From: an uncultured Eubacterium sp.
Lineage (GTDB): Bacteria > Bacillota > Clostridia > Lachnospirales > Lachnospiraceae
DNA length: 64,000 nt
Direction of reading: 5' to 3'
Assembly: GCA_910584065.1 (NCBI GenBank)
Contig: CAJTZN010000006.1
Location: forward strand, 50,251 to 114,250
Part shown: piece by piece, positions 25,062 through 33,274 of the stretch
How the letters are laid out: each line of letters starts with the position of its first letter
Position numbering within the stretch: the stretch's first letter is position 1
Position numbers and translations under genes: made by a program
The notes under the pieces: model-generated
What the model was told of the DNA's origin: nothing
Databases searched by the model: none
Seen by the model: the letters and a program-made list of their open reading frames with translations, nothing else

Positions 25062-25838
25062 TCACGCGCCCATCCCCTCTTGCGCCTTGTCCATAAAATA
25101 CATCTGGATGCGGTGCACCTGATAGGAAAATGGCTCCACTTCCACGTTCAGATAATGCGCATAAGCCTCCAGCACGAGCTCTGGTTTGATATTGGCCACG
25201 CTGCCGGAAACAAGTTTCAGGTAAAGTTCATCCTCACTGTCATATTCGTTGTTCAGTTCCGGCAATACGGCTCCTGTCACGCCCTCAAACTCTTCCCCTG
25301 AACACGCAAAACCGAGGATAAACGGTTTCAGATCGATCTCCTGCACACTCCGCTTTGTTTTCTTTTTCACCGGAATACTCTCCTGCGCCATAAACGAACG
25401 AAATGTTTCCCGCAGGTCAATTTCGGACTTCGGGCTTACATTTGCGCCAAACGTCGTCCCGTCCTTCCATGTGATCATATAATCGCAGGCGTGCAAAAGC
25501 GCCATCGACGTTTTTTTCGCAGCCACGTCCTGCTCGTCCAGCACATGGATTTCCGAGACAAAGATTTCCTCCGTCATCTGCGCGTTGATGCGCGCGAGCA
25601 GTTCCGCTTCCGGCACATCCGGCAGCGAATGAAAGGTTACATCCAGATATTCCCCGTCGCTCGTCGTACCTACGCTGAGCGGCGACGCAAAACTCATGAT
25701 CTGGTGCGGGCTGAACCCGCCCGTATACGCCACATCCAGTCCGGCCCGGCGGAACGCTTTCTGAAAAAAGCGCATACAGTCCAAATGACCGATAAATTTT
25801 AGGGAACCGGTCTTCGTAAACCTCATCCTCGTTTTCAT
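25062..25838 (-). CDS. TIGR03936 family protein (DUF2344), partner of the radical SAM protein
   Basis: A protein of 258 residues. The ATG at 25836-25838 overlaps the upstream stop codon (ATGA). MRFTKTGSLKFIGHLDCMRFF and AYTGGFSPHQIMSFASPL are the family signature. It is often found fused to, or directly after, TIGR03960 radical SAM proteins, as here. The pair probably works as one enzyme on an unknown RNA- or protein-linked target; the constant neighbourhood of RNase E/G and ribosomal genes hints at ribosome or RNA metabolism (inference). Confidence 0.9.
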   Translation of the reverse strand: MKTRMRFTKTGSLKFIGHLDCMRFFQKAFRRAGLDVAYTGGFSPHQIMSFASPLSVGTTSDGEYLDVTFHSLPDVPEAELLARINAQMTEEIFVSEIHVLDEQDVAAKKTSMALLHACDYMITWKDGTTFGANVSPKSEIDLRETFRSFMAQESIPVKKKTKRSVQEIDLKPFILGFACSGEEFEGVTGAVLPELNNEYDSEDELYLKLVSGSVANIKPELVLEAYAHYLNVEVEPFSYQVHRIQMYFMDKAQEGMGA

Positions 25839-27724
25839 CGGGCACTCCCTCCTTTCTCCACGCAGACGCCGGTACCAAACCGGTGCGCCCCGCAGCCGCT
25901 GCACTTCTCGCGGCAGTTTGGCGTGACAACCTCCTGCCCGGCCCGTTCATATTCGCGGTACAAAAATTCTTTTGTCACCCCGATATCAATAAAATCCCAA
26001 GGAAAGATCTCATCTTTTCCGCGCTCCCGGTAATTGTAAAATTGCCTGGATACGTGCTTGTCCGAAAGCACCTGCTCCCACACGTCCTCTTTGAACCAGT
26101 CCGTCCAAGCGTCAAACAGACAGCCGCGGCGGTACGCCTCCTCAATGACGCCTGCCAGTCTGCGGTCGCCTCTGGCAAAAAGTCCTTCAAGTTCCGAAGT
26201 CACCGCGTCGTGGCAGTGATAGCGGATCGTTCTCCGGTTTATCTGCTGTTTTACTTTGTCACGCAGGAAACGCCGCTTTTCCTCAAACTGCTCTGCCATA
26301 TCCATCGGCGCCCACTGGAACGGCGTAAACGGTTTGGGCACGAAAAAGGACGAACTCACTGAAATCTCCGGCCTTCCGTTCCTCTCTTCCTTGGGACGTT
26401 CAAAGTACACGGCCGCTACCTGGTCGGCCAACACCGCGATCGCCTCGATATCTTCCTCCCGCTCCCCGGGCAGTCCGAGCATGAAATAGAGCTTCACCCG
26501 GTTCCACCCGCCCTGAAACGCCTGTCTCGCGCCATCTAAGATCACCTCTTCGGTCAGTCCTTTATTGATGACGTCGCGCATGCGCTGCGACCCGGCTTCC
26601 GGGGCAAATGTCAGGCTGCTCTTTCTGACATCCTGCACTTTCTCCATCACATCGAGGGAAAATGCGTCGATGCGCAGCGACGGAAGGGATACATTTACCT
26701 TGCGCTCTTTACATTCCTCAATGAGAAAATAGACCAGTTCCGCCAGTTCGTTATAATCACTTGAGCTCAAAGAACTTAATGTGATCTCCTCATAACCGGT
26801 GTTCTCCAGCATTTCCACCGCCAGCCGTTTCAGTTCCTCTACATCCCGGGGGCGGATCGGACGGTAGATCATGCCAGCCTGACAGAACCGGCAGCCGCGG
26901 ATACAGCCGCGCTGGATCTCCAGGACCACGCGGTCCTGCGTCGCCCGGATATACGGAACGAGCGGCTTTTCCGGATAATACGTATGTTCCATGTCCGTCA
27001 CGACCTGCTTTTTCACCTTCCGGGGCGCCGCTTCGCAAAGAGGCCGCATTTCCCGGATCGTCCCGTCATCCTCGTACGCCACTTCATACAGCGATGGCAC
27101 GTAAATACCTTCTACTTTCGCGGCGCGTTCCAAAAATTTCCTCCTCGTCTCCCCGCTCTTCTTCCACGCTTTATACTGGTCCAGCAATTCACGGTAAGAA
27201 GTTTCCCCCTCCCCGATATACACAAGGTCAAAAAAGTCAGCGACCGGCTCCGGATTGTACGTGCACGGCCCGCCGCAGATGACAAACGGGTCTTCGGACG
27301 TCCGGTCTTTCGCGTACAGCGGAATCCCCGAGAGATCGAGAATCTGCAATATATTCGTATAACACATCTCATACTGGAGCGTGATGCCGAGAAAATCAAA
27401 TCGTCTGACCGGCTGTTGGCTCTCGAGCGCGAACAGGGGGATCTTCCTCTCCCGCATGATCCGGTCCAGATCCGGCCAGGGCGAGTACACCCTCTCACAA
27501 TACGTATCGTCCCACCGGTTAAACATATCATAAAGGATCTGTATGCCCAGATGGGACATGCCGATCTCATACACATCCGGAAAGCACATGCAGAAACGGA
27601 TATCGACAGCAGATGGATCTTTTTTTACCATGTTGATCTCATTTCCCGTATATCTTGCCGGCTTCTCGATCTGCATCAGAATCTCGTCCGGAAGCGCAAG
27701 CGTTCTCTTCTTATTAAATGCCAT
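25835..27724 (-). CDS. TIGR03960 family B12-binding-like radical SAM protein
   Basis: A protein of 629 residues from the ATG at 27722-27724 (GGAGGTAAAA in front). The N-terminal half (PDVYEIGMSHLGIQILYD, CERVYSPWPDLDRIM) is a B12-binding-like domain, and CGGPCTYNPEPVADFFD follows. The radical SAM cluster motif is GCIRGCRFCQAG (C-x3-C-x2-C), and EEITLSSLSSSDY with LTFAPEAGSQRMRDVINKG are further conserved blocks. The C-terminal cysteines (NCREKCSGCGAHRFGTGVC) may hold another cluster. The reaction is unknown. It is the first gene of the operon with the DUF2344 partner and RNase G, behind a structured leader. Confidence 0.93.
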   Translation of the reverse strand: MAFNKKRTLALPDEILMQIEKPARYTGNEINMVKKDPSAVDIRFCMCFPDVYEIGMSHLGIQILYDMFNRWDDTYCERVYSPWPDLDRIMRERKIPLFALESQQPVRRFDFLGITLQYEMCYTNILQILDLSGIPLYAKDRTSEDPFVICGGPCTYNPEPVADFFDLVYIGEGETSYRELLDQYKAWKKSGETRRKFLERAAKVEGIYVPSLYEVAYEDDGTIREMRPLCEAAPRKVKKQVVTDMEHTYYPEKPLVPYIRATQDRVVLEIQRGCIRGCRFCQAGMIYRPIRPRDVEELKRLAVEMLENTGYEEITLSSLSSSDYNELAELVYFLIEECKERKVNVSLPSLRIDAFSLDVMEKVQDVRKSSLTFAPEAGSQRMRDVINKGLTEEVILDGARQAFQGGWNRVKLYFMLGLPGEREEDIEAIAVLADQVAAVYFERPKEERNGRPEISVSSSFFVPKPFTPFQWAPMDMAEQFEEKRRFLRDKVKQQINRRTIRYHCHDAVTSELEGLFARGDRRLAGVIEEAYRRGCLFDAWTDWFKEDVWEQVLSDKHVSRQFYNYRERGKDEIFPWDFIDIGVTKEFLYREYERAGQEVVTPNCREKCSGCGAHRFGTGVCVEKGGSAR

Positions 27725-27740
27725 TTTTACCTCCATCATG

Positions 27741-27831
27741 CGGGCGTACCGCCCGGCACAAACAATTGTTGAAGAACGCTGTTTCTCGCGTTCTTCCGGT
27801 GTGACTAGGCGGCAAAGCCACCTAGTCACAC
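27741..27831 (-). promoter_or_regulatory. Three-hairpin 5' leader of the radical SAM-RNase G operon
   Basis: Between promoter and start codon lie three stable hairpins: GTGTGACTAGG paired with CCTAGTCACAC (27799-27831) with extra internal pairs, GAAGAACGC paired with GCGTTCTTC (27771-27796), and CGGGCG-TAC-CGCCCG (27741-27755), the last 17 bases before the start codon. Confidence 0.75.
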
Positions 27832-27846
27832 TTTGCACTGAGTACC

Positions 27847-27875
27847 ATTATAGCATTCCCGCAATTTCCCGACAA
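27847..27875 (-). promoter_or_regulatory. Promoter of the radical SAM-RNase G operon
   Basis: On the minus strand TTGTCG (27870-27875), 17 bases, TATAAT (27847-27852). It sits right upstream of the first leader hairpin. Confidence 0.75.
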
Positions 27876-27882
27876 GAAAAAA

Positions 27883-27911
27883 TTGCAATTTACGAACGAA
27901 TATGTTACTAT
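27883..27911 (+). promoter_or_regulatory. Promoter of the zinc-ribbon membrane protein gene
   Basis: TTGCAA (27883-27888), 17 bases, TACTAT (27906-27911), divergent from and adjoining the minus-strand promoter. Confidence 0.65.
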
Positions 27912-27938
27912 ACATAAAAAAAGCAAAGGAGTTAATCT

Positions 27939-28811
27939 ATGTGGTGTCCAAAATGTAAAAACGAATATATTGATGGAATTACAACGTGTGTCGACTGCGG
28001 ATGCGACCTGGTGGCGGAACTTCCCGAGGAAATTGACGAGACAGCGCCCCAGTTGATCGGTTCCGTCGTCCATGAAGATGTGGGAAATAAATTGATCCGC
28101 TTCTTAAAATTTTCGGGGGTCCGGACGTGCGGGCTCATCCCGCTCGAGGATGAGGACGGCGAAGGCTTCCATATCGCCGTTTCTTTTGCGGAAGCGGAAC
28201 GCGCGCGCGCGATCCTGAACGAGCTGTCGGCGGACGGGGAAGCGGATGGCGCGAATCTTGAAAAACTGGAGCCGGCGCTGGACGCGCAGCTCGAAGAGAT
28301 CAAAGAGGAAGAAGCAAATGAACTGCTGTCGGATCTGCGGACAGAGACAAGCACGGTTTATGTCAACAAACGGGACAAATACACCGACCTTAAATTCACC
28401 GCCTACTCCTTTATCGCTTTTTCGATACTCGGCTATTTATTTGTTATTGCCAACGCAGCCGGGATCATATCCATCTTCAGTACGTTCTCGACCGCAATAC
28501 TAGCCATCGTGTTTACGATATTCCTCGGGATCGGCATTTCCTCTTTCCGGAAAGCCGGAACGATCAAAGGACTTGTTTCCGAAGAAGAACGTGTCGTTGA
28601 AAAAGTGAAAGAATATATTGAAGAACATTTTACAGACGAATACCTAGCCTCTCTCGGAGATGAGGAATTAAGCGAAGAGGAAGAATTTTTACATGTTTCA
28701 GAACAGTTAAAAGCAGAAATCGCCCAGCAATTTCCGCTTTTTAATAAAGGATACATCGACCAGCTCGTGGATGACAAATATGGGGACTTCTGTGACAGAC
28801 GGACAAACTGA
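27939..28811 (+). CDS. Zinc-ribbon membrane protein of unknown function
   Basis: A protein of 290 residues. The N-terminus is a four-cysteine zinc ribbon (C3, C6, C17, C20 in MWCPKCKNEYIDGITTCVDCG). Residues 30-95 (APQLIGSVVHEDVGNKLI, GEGFHIAVSFAEAERARAI) resemble DUF2007-type signal-transducing domains. After an acidic linker, two membrane helices occupy about 150-200 (FTAYSFIAFSILGYLFVI and FSTAILAIVFTIFLGIGI). An acidic coiled-coil tail ends the protein. AAAGGAGTTAATCT precedes the ATG. It is a common Lachnospiraceae type with no assigned role. Confidence 0.75.
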   Translation: MWCPKCKNEYIDGITTCVDCGCDLVAELPEEIDETAPQLIGSVVHEDVGNKLIRFLKFSGVRTCGLIPLEDEDGEGFHIAVSFAEAERARAILNELSADGEADGANLEKLEPALDAQLEEIKEEEANELLSDLRTETSTVYVNKRDKYTDLKFTAYSFIAFSILGYLFVIANAAGIISIFSTFSTAILAIVFTIFLGIGISSFRKAGTIKGLVSEEERVVEKVKEYIEEHFTDEYLASLGDEELSEEEEFLHVSEQLKAEIAQQFPLFNKGYIDQLVDDKYGDFCDRRTN

Positions 28812-28859
28812 CCCATTCTGTTATCCCCGCGGGCAGCCGGCACCTATCACAAACATAGG

Positions 28860-29822
28860 TCATACGACATATCCGATCTCCCGGAGCATGTTGCGATCCG
28901 TTTCGATTGATATACCCATCGTTGTCAGGAAATCGCCGCTGATCGCGGCATTTGCCCCGGAGAGAAAACAGGATCTTCCCTGATCTTCCAAATATTCCCG
29001 TCCAGCCGCCAGACGAATAAAAGTATCCGGCAGCGCAAAACGGAATAACGCAACGATCCGGCGCATATCATCCACACCGAGCAGGGGCGATTGTTCCAAC
29101 GGCGTTCCCGGCGCCGGATCGAGCATATTGACCGGAACCGATGTCACGCCGAGCGCCCGCTCATTCAGCGCCAGTTCAATGCGGTCTTCCATCGACTCCC
29201 CGATCCCGAACAGCGCGCCGCTACACACCGAAAGTCCGGCTTCCTTTGCCGCCAGGATCACATTCTTTTTCTCTTCATATGTATGCGTAGTACATACGGT
29301 GCTAAAATGATGTTCTGAACTCTCAAGATTATTGTGTACCATCTGCAGTCCCGCGTCACGGAGCCGTTCCAGCTTTTGCCGGTCCAGCAGGCCGAGCGAA
29401 GCACACAGGCGAAGGTTTGTGGCCTTTCGCAGTTTGACCAGGGACTTTGCCAGCTTGTCCGTCTCCTTTTCGGAAATCACCCTTCCCGATGCCACGATGC
29501 CATACGCCATGATACCTTTTTTGTCCTTCTCTAGCGCATCACGGACGAGTTTTTCCGTTCCGAGCAGCGGAAATTCCGGTACCTTGCCAATGGCTTTTGA
29601 AATGCCTGACTGCGGACAAAAAACACAGTCCTCCGTACATCTCCCGCCTTTCGCGCTGATCACCGCACAGAGATCAAACGCATCCCCGCAAAAATGCCTG
29701 CGTATTTCATCTGCCGCCCGGCAGAGCTGCTCCAACGGCTCATCCGATAACTCCATCAATTCTTCTTTTTGAAGCAGTCCGCCTTTATACAGTTTTTTCT
29801 GATAATACTCTATTTTCTTCAT
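28860..29822 (-). CDS. bioB: Biotin synthase
   Basis: A protein of 320 residues. The radical SAM cluster motif is C62-x3-C66-x2-C69 (RCTEDCVFCPQ). Further blocks include GALFGIGESMEDRIE and PVNMLDPAPGTPLEQ; the arginine and cysteine residues that hold the second cluster fall in the usual regions. The enzyme inserts sulphur into dethiobiotin. The start lies inside the end of bioY (38-base overlap), so the two are co-transcribed and under the BirA operator at 30358-30391. No other bio genes are nearby, so the precursor must come from elsewhere or from uptake. Confidence 0.95.
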   Translation of the reverse strand: MKKIEYYQKKLYKGGLLQKEELMELSDEPLEQLCRAADEIRRHFCGDAFDLCAVISAKGGRCTEDCVFCPQSGISKAIGKVPEFPLLGTEKLVRDALEKDKKGIMAYGIVASGRVISEKETDKLAKSLVKLRKATNLRLCASLGLLDRQKLERLRDAGLQMVHNNLESSEHHFSTVCTTHTYEEKKNVILAAKEAGLSVCSGALFGIGESMEDRIELALNERALGVTSVPVNMLDPAPGTPLEQSPLLGVDDMRRIVALFRFALPDTFIRLAAGREYLEDQGRSCFLSGANAAISGDFLTTMGISIETDRNMLREIGYVV

Positions 29823-30357
29823 ATTGATTCATTACCTTGAGAAGCGGCCTTGCCACGGCCCCCGCGACAACGCATTTTGCGGCATCCCCCAGCAGAAACG
29901 GCGCGCAGCCAACCAAAAAGGCATCTCTTATGGGCATCCCGGTGACACAGACCATCCAGCCCAGCGCAAACAGATATATAACAGGAACGCCAACAAATAC
30001 CGTTACAAGCGAGTAGCGGACAAGACTGTACTTCTTTCCTTTCAAAAGCGAGATCAAAACAACAGCTACAATAAATCCGGCGAAAAAGCCCCCCGTAGGC
30101 CCCAGCAGATAGCCAATCCCCCCATTTCCGCCATTAAACACCGGCAGCCCGATCGCGCCCAGTAATATATAAATGGCAATCGATAACCCCGCCTGCACCG
30201 GTGGGAGCAAGAGCGCGATCAGGTTGACCGCCAGCGTCTGTACGCTGATGGCCGCTACCGCAAACGGGAGCGGAATGACAAGATAGGAAGCAGCTACTAA
30301 AAAAGCTGTCATAAGCGTGATTTTTGTAATCACGATCGTCTGTTTGGACAGATTCAC
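29785..30357 (-). CDS. bioY: Biotin ECF transporter S component
   Basis: A protein of 190 residues. The start is taken as the GTG at 30355-30357, with AAAGGTGG eight bases upstream; longer ATG starts would run back through the BirA operator and promoter. About six membrane helices and the BioY signature GGIGYLLGPTGGFFAGF, with GLPVFNGGNGG before it, are present. BioY binds biotin and works with the shared EcfAAT module, which is not in this window. It is the first gene of the bioY-bioB unit. Confidence 0.95.
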   Translation of the reverse strand: MNLSKQTIVITKITLMTAFLVAASYLVIPLPFAVAAISVQTLAVNLIALLLPPVQAGLSIAIYILLGAIGLPVFNGGNGGIGYLLGPTGGFFAGFIVAVVLISLLKGKKYSLVRYSLVTVFVGVPVIYLFALGWMVCVTGMPIRDAFLVGCAPFLLGDAAKCVVAGAVARPLLKVMNQYEENRVLSEKTV

Positions 30358-30391
30358 AATGTCAACCACCTTTCTACATTTGGTTGACATT
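30358..30391 (-). promoter_or_regulatory. BirA (biotin repressor) operator
   Basis: A perfect 11+11 inverted repeat, AATGTCAACCA-N12-TGGTTGACATT, containing the BirA core TGTCAACC-N14-GGTTGACA. It covers the likely transcription start and ribosome binding site of bioY, so biotin-loaded BirA would shut off both bio genes. Confidence 0.9.
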
Positions 30392-30420
30392 ATTGTAACC
30401 GAATTGTTCCCTTTTGTCAA
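30392..30420 (-). promoter_or_regulatory. Promoter of bioY-bioB
   Basis: On the minus strand TTGACA (30415-30420), 17 bases, TACAAT (30392-30397), directly abutting the BirA operator. Confidence 0.9.
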
Positions 30421-30483
30421 CTACTCATTTTTCCATGCCAGGACGATACATCTCGAACGTCAAATATCACAATGAAAAAGATT

Positions 30484-30511
30484 GAATTTTTTGTGAATAA
30501 AGAGTATAATG
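30484..30511 (+). promoter_or_regulatory. Promoter of the second chemotaxis receptor gene
   Basis: TTGAAT (30484-30489), 16 bases, TATAAT (30506-30511), about 70 bases before the start. It looks like sigma-A rather than the motility sigma factor. Confidence 0.6.
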
Positions 30512-30579
30512 ATTTTTGTCAGGATAAATAAAATGCTATGATTCTTACTTATTATAAGTTCGAAAGGAGTATGTACATA

Positions 30580-32283
30580 ATGGAAAAAAGGGAAAATATT
30601 GAAAAACATCTAAGTGTTTCTATTTTCAAAGTATCGATGATCATCGCCGCTGGCGCTCTCATCGGTCTGATCGCCTTAGTGACGATTTCCAACAGGTATT
30701 CATACGCGCTGGAAAATTTCGGTTTTGCACAGGGAGATATTGGAAAAGCTATGTTTGAGTTTGCCGATCTTCGATCATCCCTGCGGGCCGCCATCGGGTA
30801 TGATAACGAAGACGCCATTAAAAAAGTAGTAGCTCAGCACGCCGAGCAAAAGGAACTATTTGACGGCTACTTTACCCAGATTGAAGATACAATTGTTTCC
30901 GACGACGGGCGTGAAACTTACGATGCGATCAAAGCGGAACTGGATGCTTACTGGACGCTGGATGCAAAGATCCTTGAACTCGGCGCAACGACAGACAGGG
31001 CGCTCTGTATTCAGGCACAGGAACTGGCGCTTTCCGAGCTTGCAAGTGCTTATGACAGTATATATACGAAACTGGAACAGCTTCTGACCGTCAAAATAGA
31101 CGAGGGAAACCATCTGGCAAAAGCACTGACGATCGCGGGCTGGATCCTTGCAGCCGCCATCGTTGTCCTTATCATCATGGCAATGCTATTTGCCTCGAAG
31201 ATTAGTAAAATGATTGCAAAGAGGATTTCGGTTCCCCTGCAGAAACTGGGTGAGAGACTCAAAACGTACGCCGCCGGAGACCTCTCATCTCCGTTCCCTG
31301 TCGTAAACACGGGTGACGAAATTGAGGACATGACGAAGAACGCCGAAGAAATGGCAGCGAACTTAGACGACATTATACTGGATATCGGTGAAGTACTCGG
31401 TGAAATGGCAGCCGGAAATTATACCGTGCGGTCAAAAATTCCCGAAAAATATACCGGGGATTTCCAAAAACTGTATGCTTCTATGCGCGGATTGAGGGAT
31501 CAGATGACGGAAACACTCGTATCGATCGGCGATGCATCGAACCAGGTATCCGCTGGCTCGAACGAGTTGGCAAACGCTTCCCAGTGTCTGGCCGAAGGAG
31601 CAACTGACCAGGCAAATTCCGTGGTAGAACTTCATGCCACGATTTCCGACATCACCGAAGCAATGGAAAAGAGTGCCGCAAACGCCGGCGAATCTTACAC
31701 AAAGGCACAGCAGTATGCGGACGAAGCTGATAACAGCCGGCAGGAAATGGATACGATGATGGCAGCGATGAACCGCATCAACGAGACTTCTACACGGATC
31801 GGGGATATCATCTCCGAGATTGAGTCCATCGCCGCACAGACAAACCTTTTGTCCTTAAACGCCTCGATCGAGGCGGCACGCGCCGGGGAATCCGGACGCG
31901 GTTTCGCCGTCGTTGCGGATCAGATCCGGGAACTGGCCGATCAGAGCGCGCAGGCCGCTGTCGATACGAGAGAACTGATCGAAGCTTCGATCAAGGAAGT
32001 TACGGAAGGAAACCGTGCCGCAGACCACGCTTCGAATGCGATCGAATCAGTCGTACAGGGAATTAAGCAGATCGCCGATTTCTCAAAAAACCTGAAAGTC
32101 ATTATGGAAGATCATGCGGAATCAATGAGACAGGCCGAAATCGGTGTGAATCAGATTTCGGGAGTTGTTGAAAGTAATGCCGCTACTGCCGAAGAGGCCT
32201 CCGCGACAAGTGAGGAATTATCCGCACAGGCAACGATGCTCGATGAATTGGTTGGACAGTTTGAATTGAAGAAAAAGGCTTGA
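30580..32283 (+). CDS. Methyl-accepting chemotaxis protein
   Basis: A protein of 567 residues from the ATG at 30580 (AAAGGAG ten bases upstream; the ATG at 30571 is too close to it). TM1 (about 17-38), a four-helix-bundle sensor (about 40-180), TM2 (ALTIAGWILAAAIVVLIIMAM), HAMP, and a long cytoplasmic signalling domain with the tip QTNLLSLNASIEAARAGESG. It ends in ATSEELSAQATMLDELVGQF, close to the end of the broken receptor at 3849-5812. No CheB/CheR-tethering pentapeptide is seen. The ligand is unknown. No che genes lie in the window. Confidence 0.93.
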   Translation: MEKRENIEKHLSVSIFKVSMIIAAGALIGLIALVTISNRYSYALENFGFAQGDIGKAMFEFADLRSSLRAAIGYDNEDAIKKVVAQHAEQKELFDGYFTQIEDTIVSDDGRETYDAIKAELDAYWTLDAKILELGATTDRALCIQAQELALSELASAYDSIYTKLEQLLTVKIDEGNHLAKALTIAGWILAAAIVVLIIMAMLFASKISKMIAKRISVPLQKLGERLKTYAAGDLSSPFPVVNTGDEIEDMTKNAEEMAANLDDIILDIGEVLGEMAAGNYTVRSKIPEKYTGDFQKLYASMRGLRDQMTETLVSIGDASNQVSAGSNELANASQCLAEGATDQANSVVELHATISDITEAMEKSAANAGESYTKAQQYADEADNSRQEMDTMMAAMNRINETSTRIGDIISEIESIAAQTNLLSLNASIEAARAGESGRGFAVVADQIRELADQSAQAAVDTRELIEASIKEVTEGNRAADHASNAIESVVQGIKQIADFSKNLKVIMEDHAESMRQAEIGVNQISGVVESNAATAEEASATSEELSAQATMLDELVGQFELKKKA

Positions 32284-32335
32284 GATAACTTTTTTTGGAA
32301 AAAACTACTATAAAATCCAGGAAAGGATTAAAAAA

Positions 32336-33247
32336 ATGATTGAACTTTTTCAAACAACAGATTTTGAATATCGGGAATCCGATCAATCTCTTGTCATTTG
32401 GGGCGATTGTATTACAAGCATGAACAAAATGGAAGAAAAGTCAGTAGATTTAATATTTGCCGACCCCCCGTTTAACTTAGGAAAAGATTTTGGCAATAAA
32501 AGCGATACATGGACTGACCGAAAACAATATCTGGCATGGTGTTATGAATGGATTGATTCCTGTTTCCGGGTTTTAAAAGACAACGGTACATTTTATTTAA
32601 TGAACTCAACACAAAATATCCCATATATTTCTGTTTACCTTCAGGAACACTACCACATCATCAATGATATTGTATGGACATATGATAGTTCTGGAGTTCA
32701 GTCCAGAAAGAAATACGGCTCTTTGTATGAACCAATCATTATGGCATCCAAAACCAGTAAATCAAAGTTCACATTTAACAGTCAGAATATTTTGGTAGAA
32801 GCTAAAACAGGTGCAAAGCGTGGTCTGATTGATTACAGAAAAAATCCGCCTCAGCCATATCACACACAAAAAGTTCCGGGAAATGTATGGAAATTTGCGA
32901 GAGTCCGTTATAAAATGGAGGAATATGAAAACCATCCTTCTCAAAAACCGGAATCATTGCTTGAGCGAATCATAAAAGCATCCAGCAATATTGGTGATAT
33001 CGTGCTTGATCCATTTGGCGGAAGTTTTTCCACAAGTGCTGTTGCCGTAAAACTTGGCCGCAGGGCAATTAGTATGGATATTAATAAAGAATATTATAAG
33101 ATTGGATTACGCCGTACCGGAATCACCACAGAATATGAGGGCTGCGAACTAAAAAAAGATAAATCCCGAAAGACCAAAAACACTTCCAAAAAAGATCATA
33201 TCCATAACAATAACCAGCTATCACTTCCTCTTTGTAAAAGCTGCTGA
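32336..33247 (+). CDS. Type II DNA methyltransferase (beta-class, probably N6-adenine or N4-cytosine)
   Basis: A protein of 303 residues. The catalytic motif IV is DPPF (residues 43-46 in FADPPFNLGKDFG) and comes before the SAM motif I DPFGGSFSTSAVAVKLGRR (about 238), which is the beta-class order. HPSQKPESLLERII is motif X. AAAGGATTAAAAAA precedes the ATG. The base composition is far more AT-rich than the neighbours. It converges on a restriction endonuclease gene, making a complete type II system. The target sequence cannot be told. Confidence 0.92.
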   Translation: MIELFQTTDFEYRESDQSLVIWGDCITSMNKMEEKSVDLIFADPPFNLGKDFGNKSDTWTDRKQYLAWCYEWIDSCFRVLKDNGTFYLMNSTQNIPYISVYLQEHYHIINDIVWTYDSSGVQSRKKYGSLYEPIIMASKTSKSKFTFNSQNILVEAKTGAKRGLIDYRKNPPQPYHTQKVPGNVWKFARVRYKMEEYENHPSQKPESLLERIIKASSNIGDIVLDPFGGSFSTSAVAVKLGRRAISMDINKEYYKIGLRRTGITTEYEGCELKKDKSRKTKNTSKKDHIHNNNQLSLPLCKSC

Positions 33248-33269
33248 TTTATCAAAATCAGCAGCTTTT
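33236..33269. terminator. Bidirectional terminator between the restriction and modification genes
   Basis: A perfect 15-bp inverted repeat, AAAAGCTGCTGATTT (33236-33250) and its complement (33255-33269), with a four-base loop. T-runs are present on both strands. The methyltransferase stop codon lies inside the left arm. Confidence 0.93.
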
Positions 33270-33274
33270 GCAGA

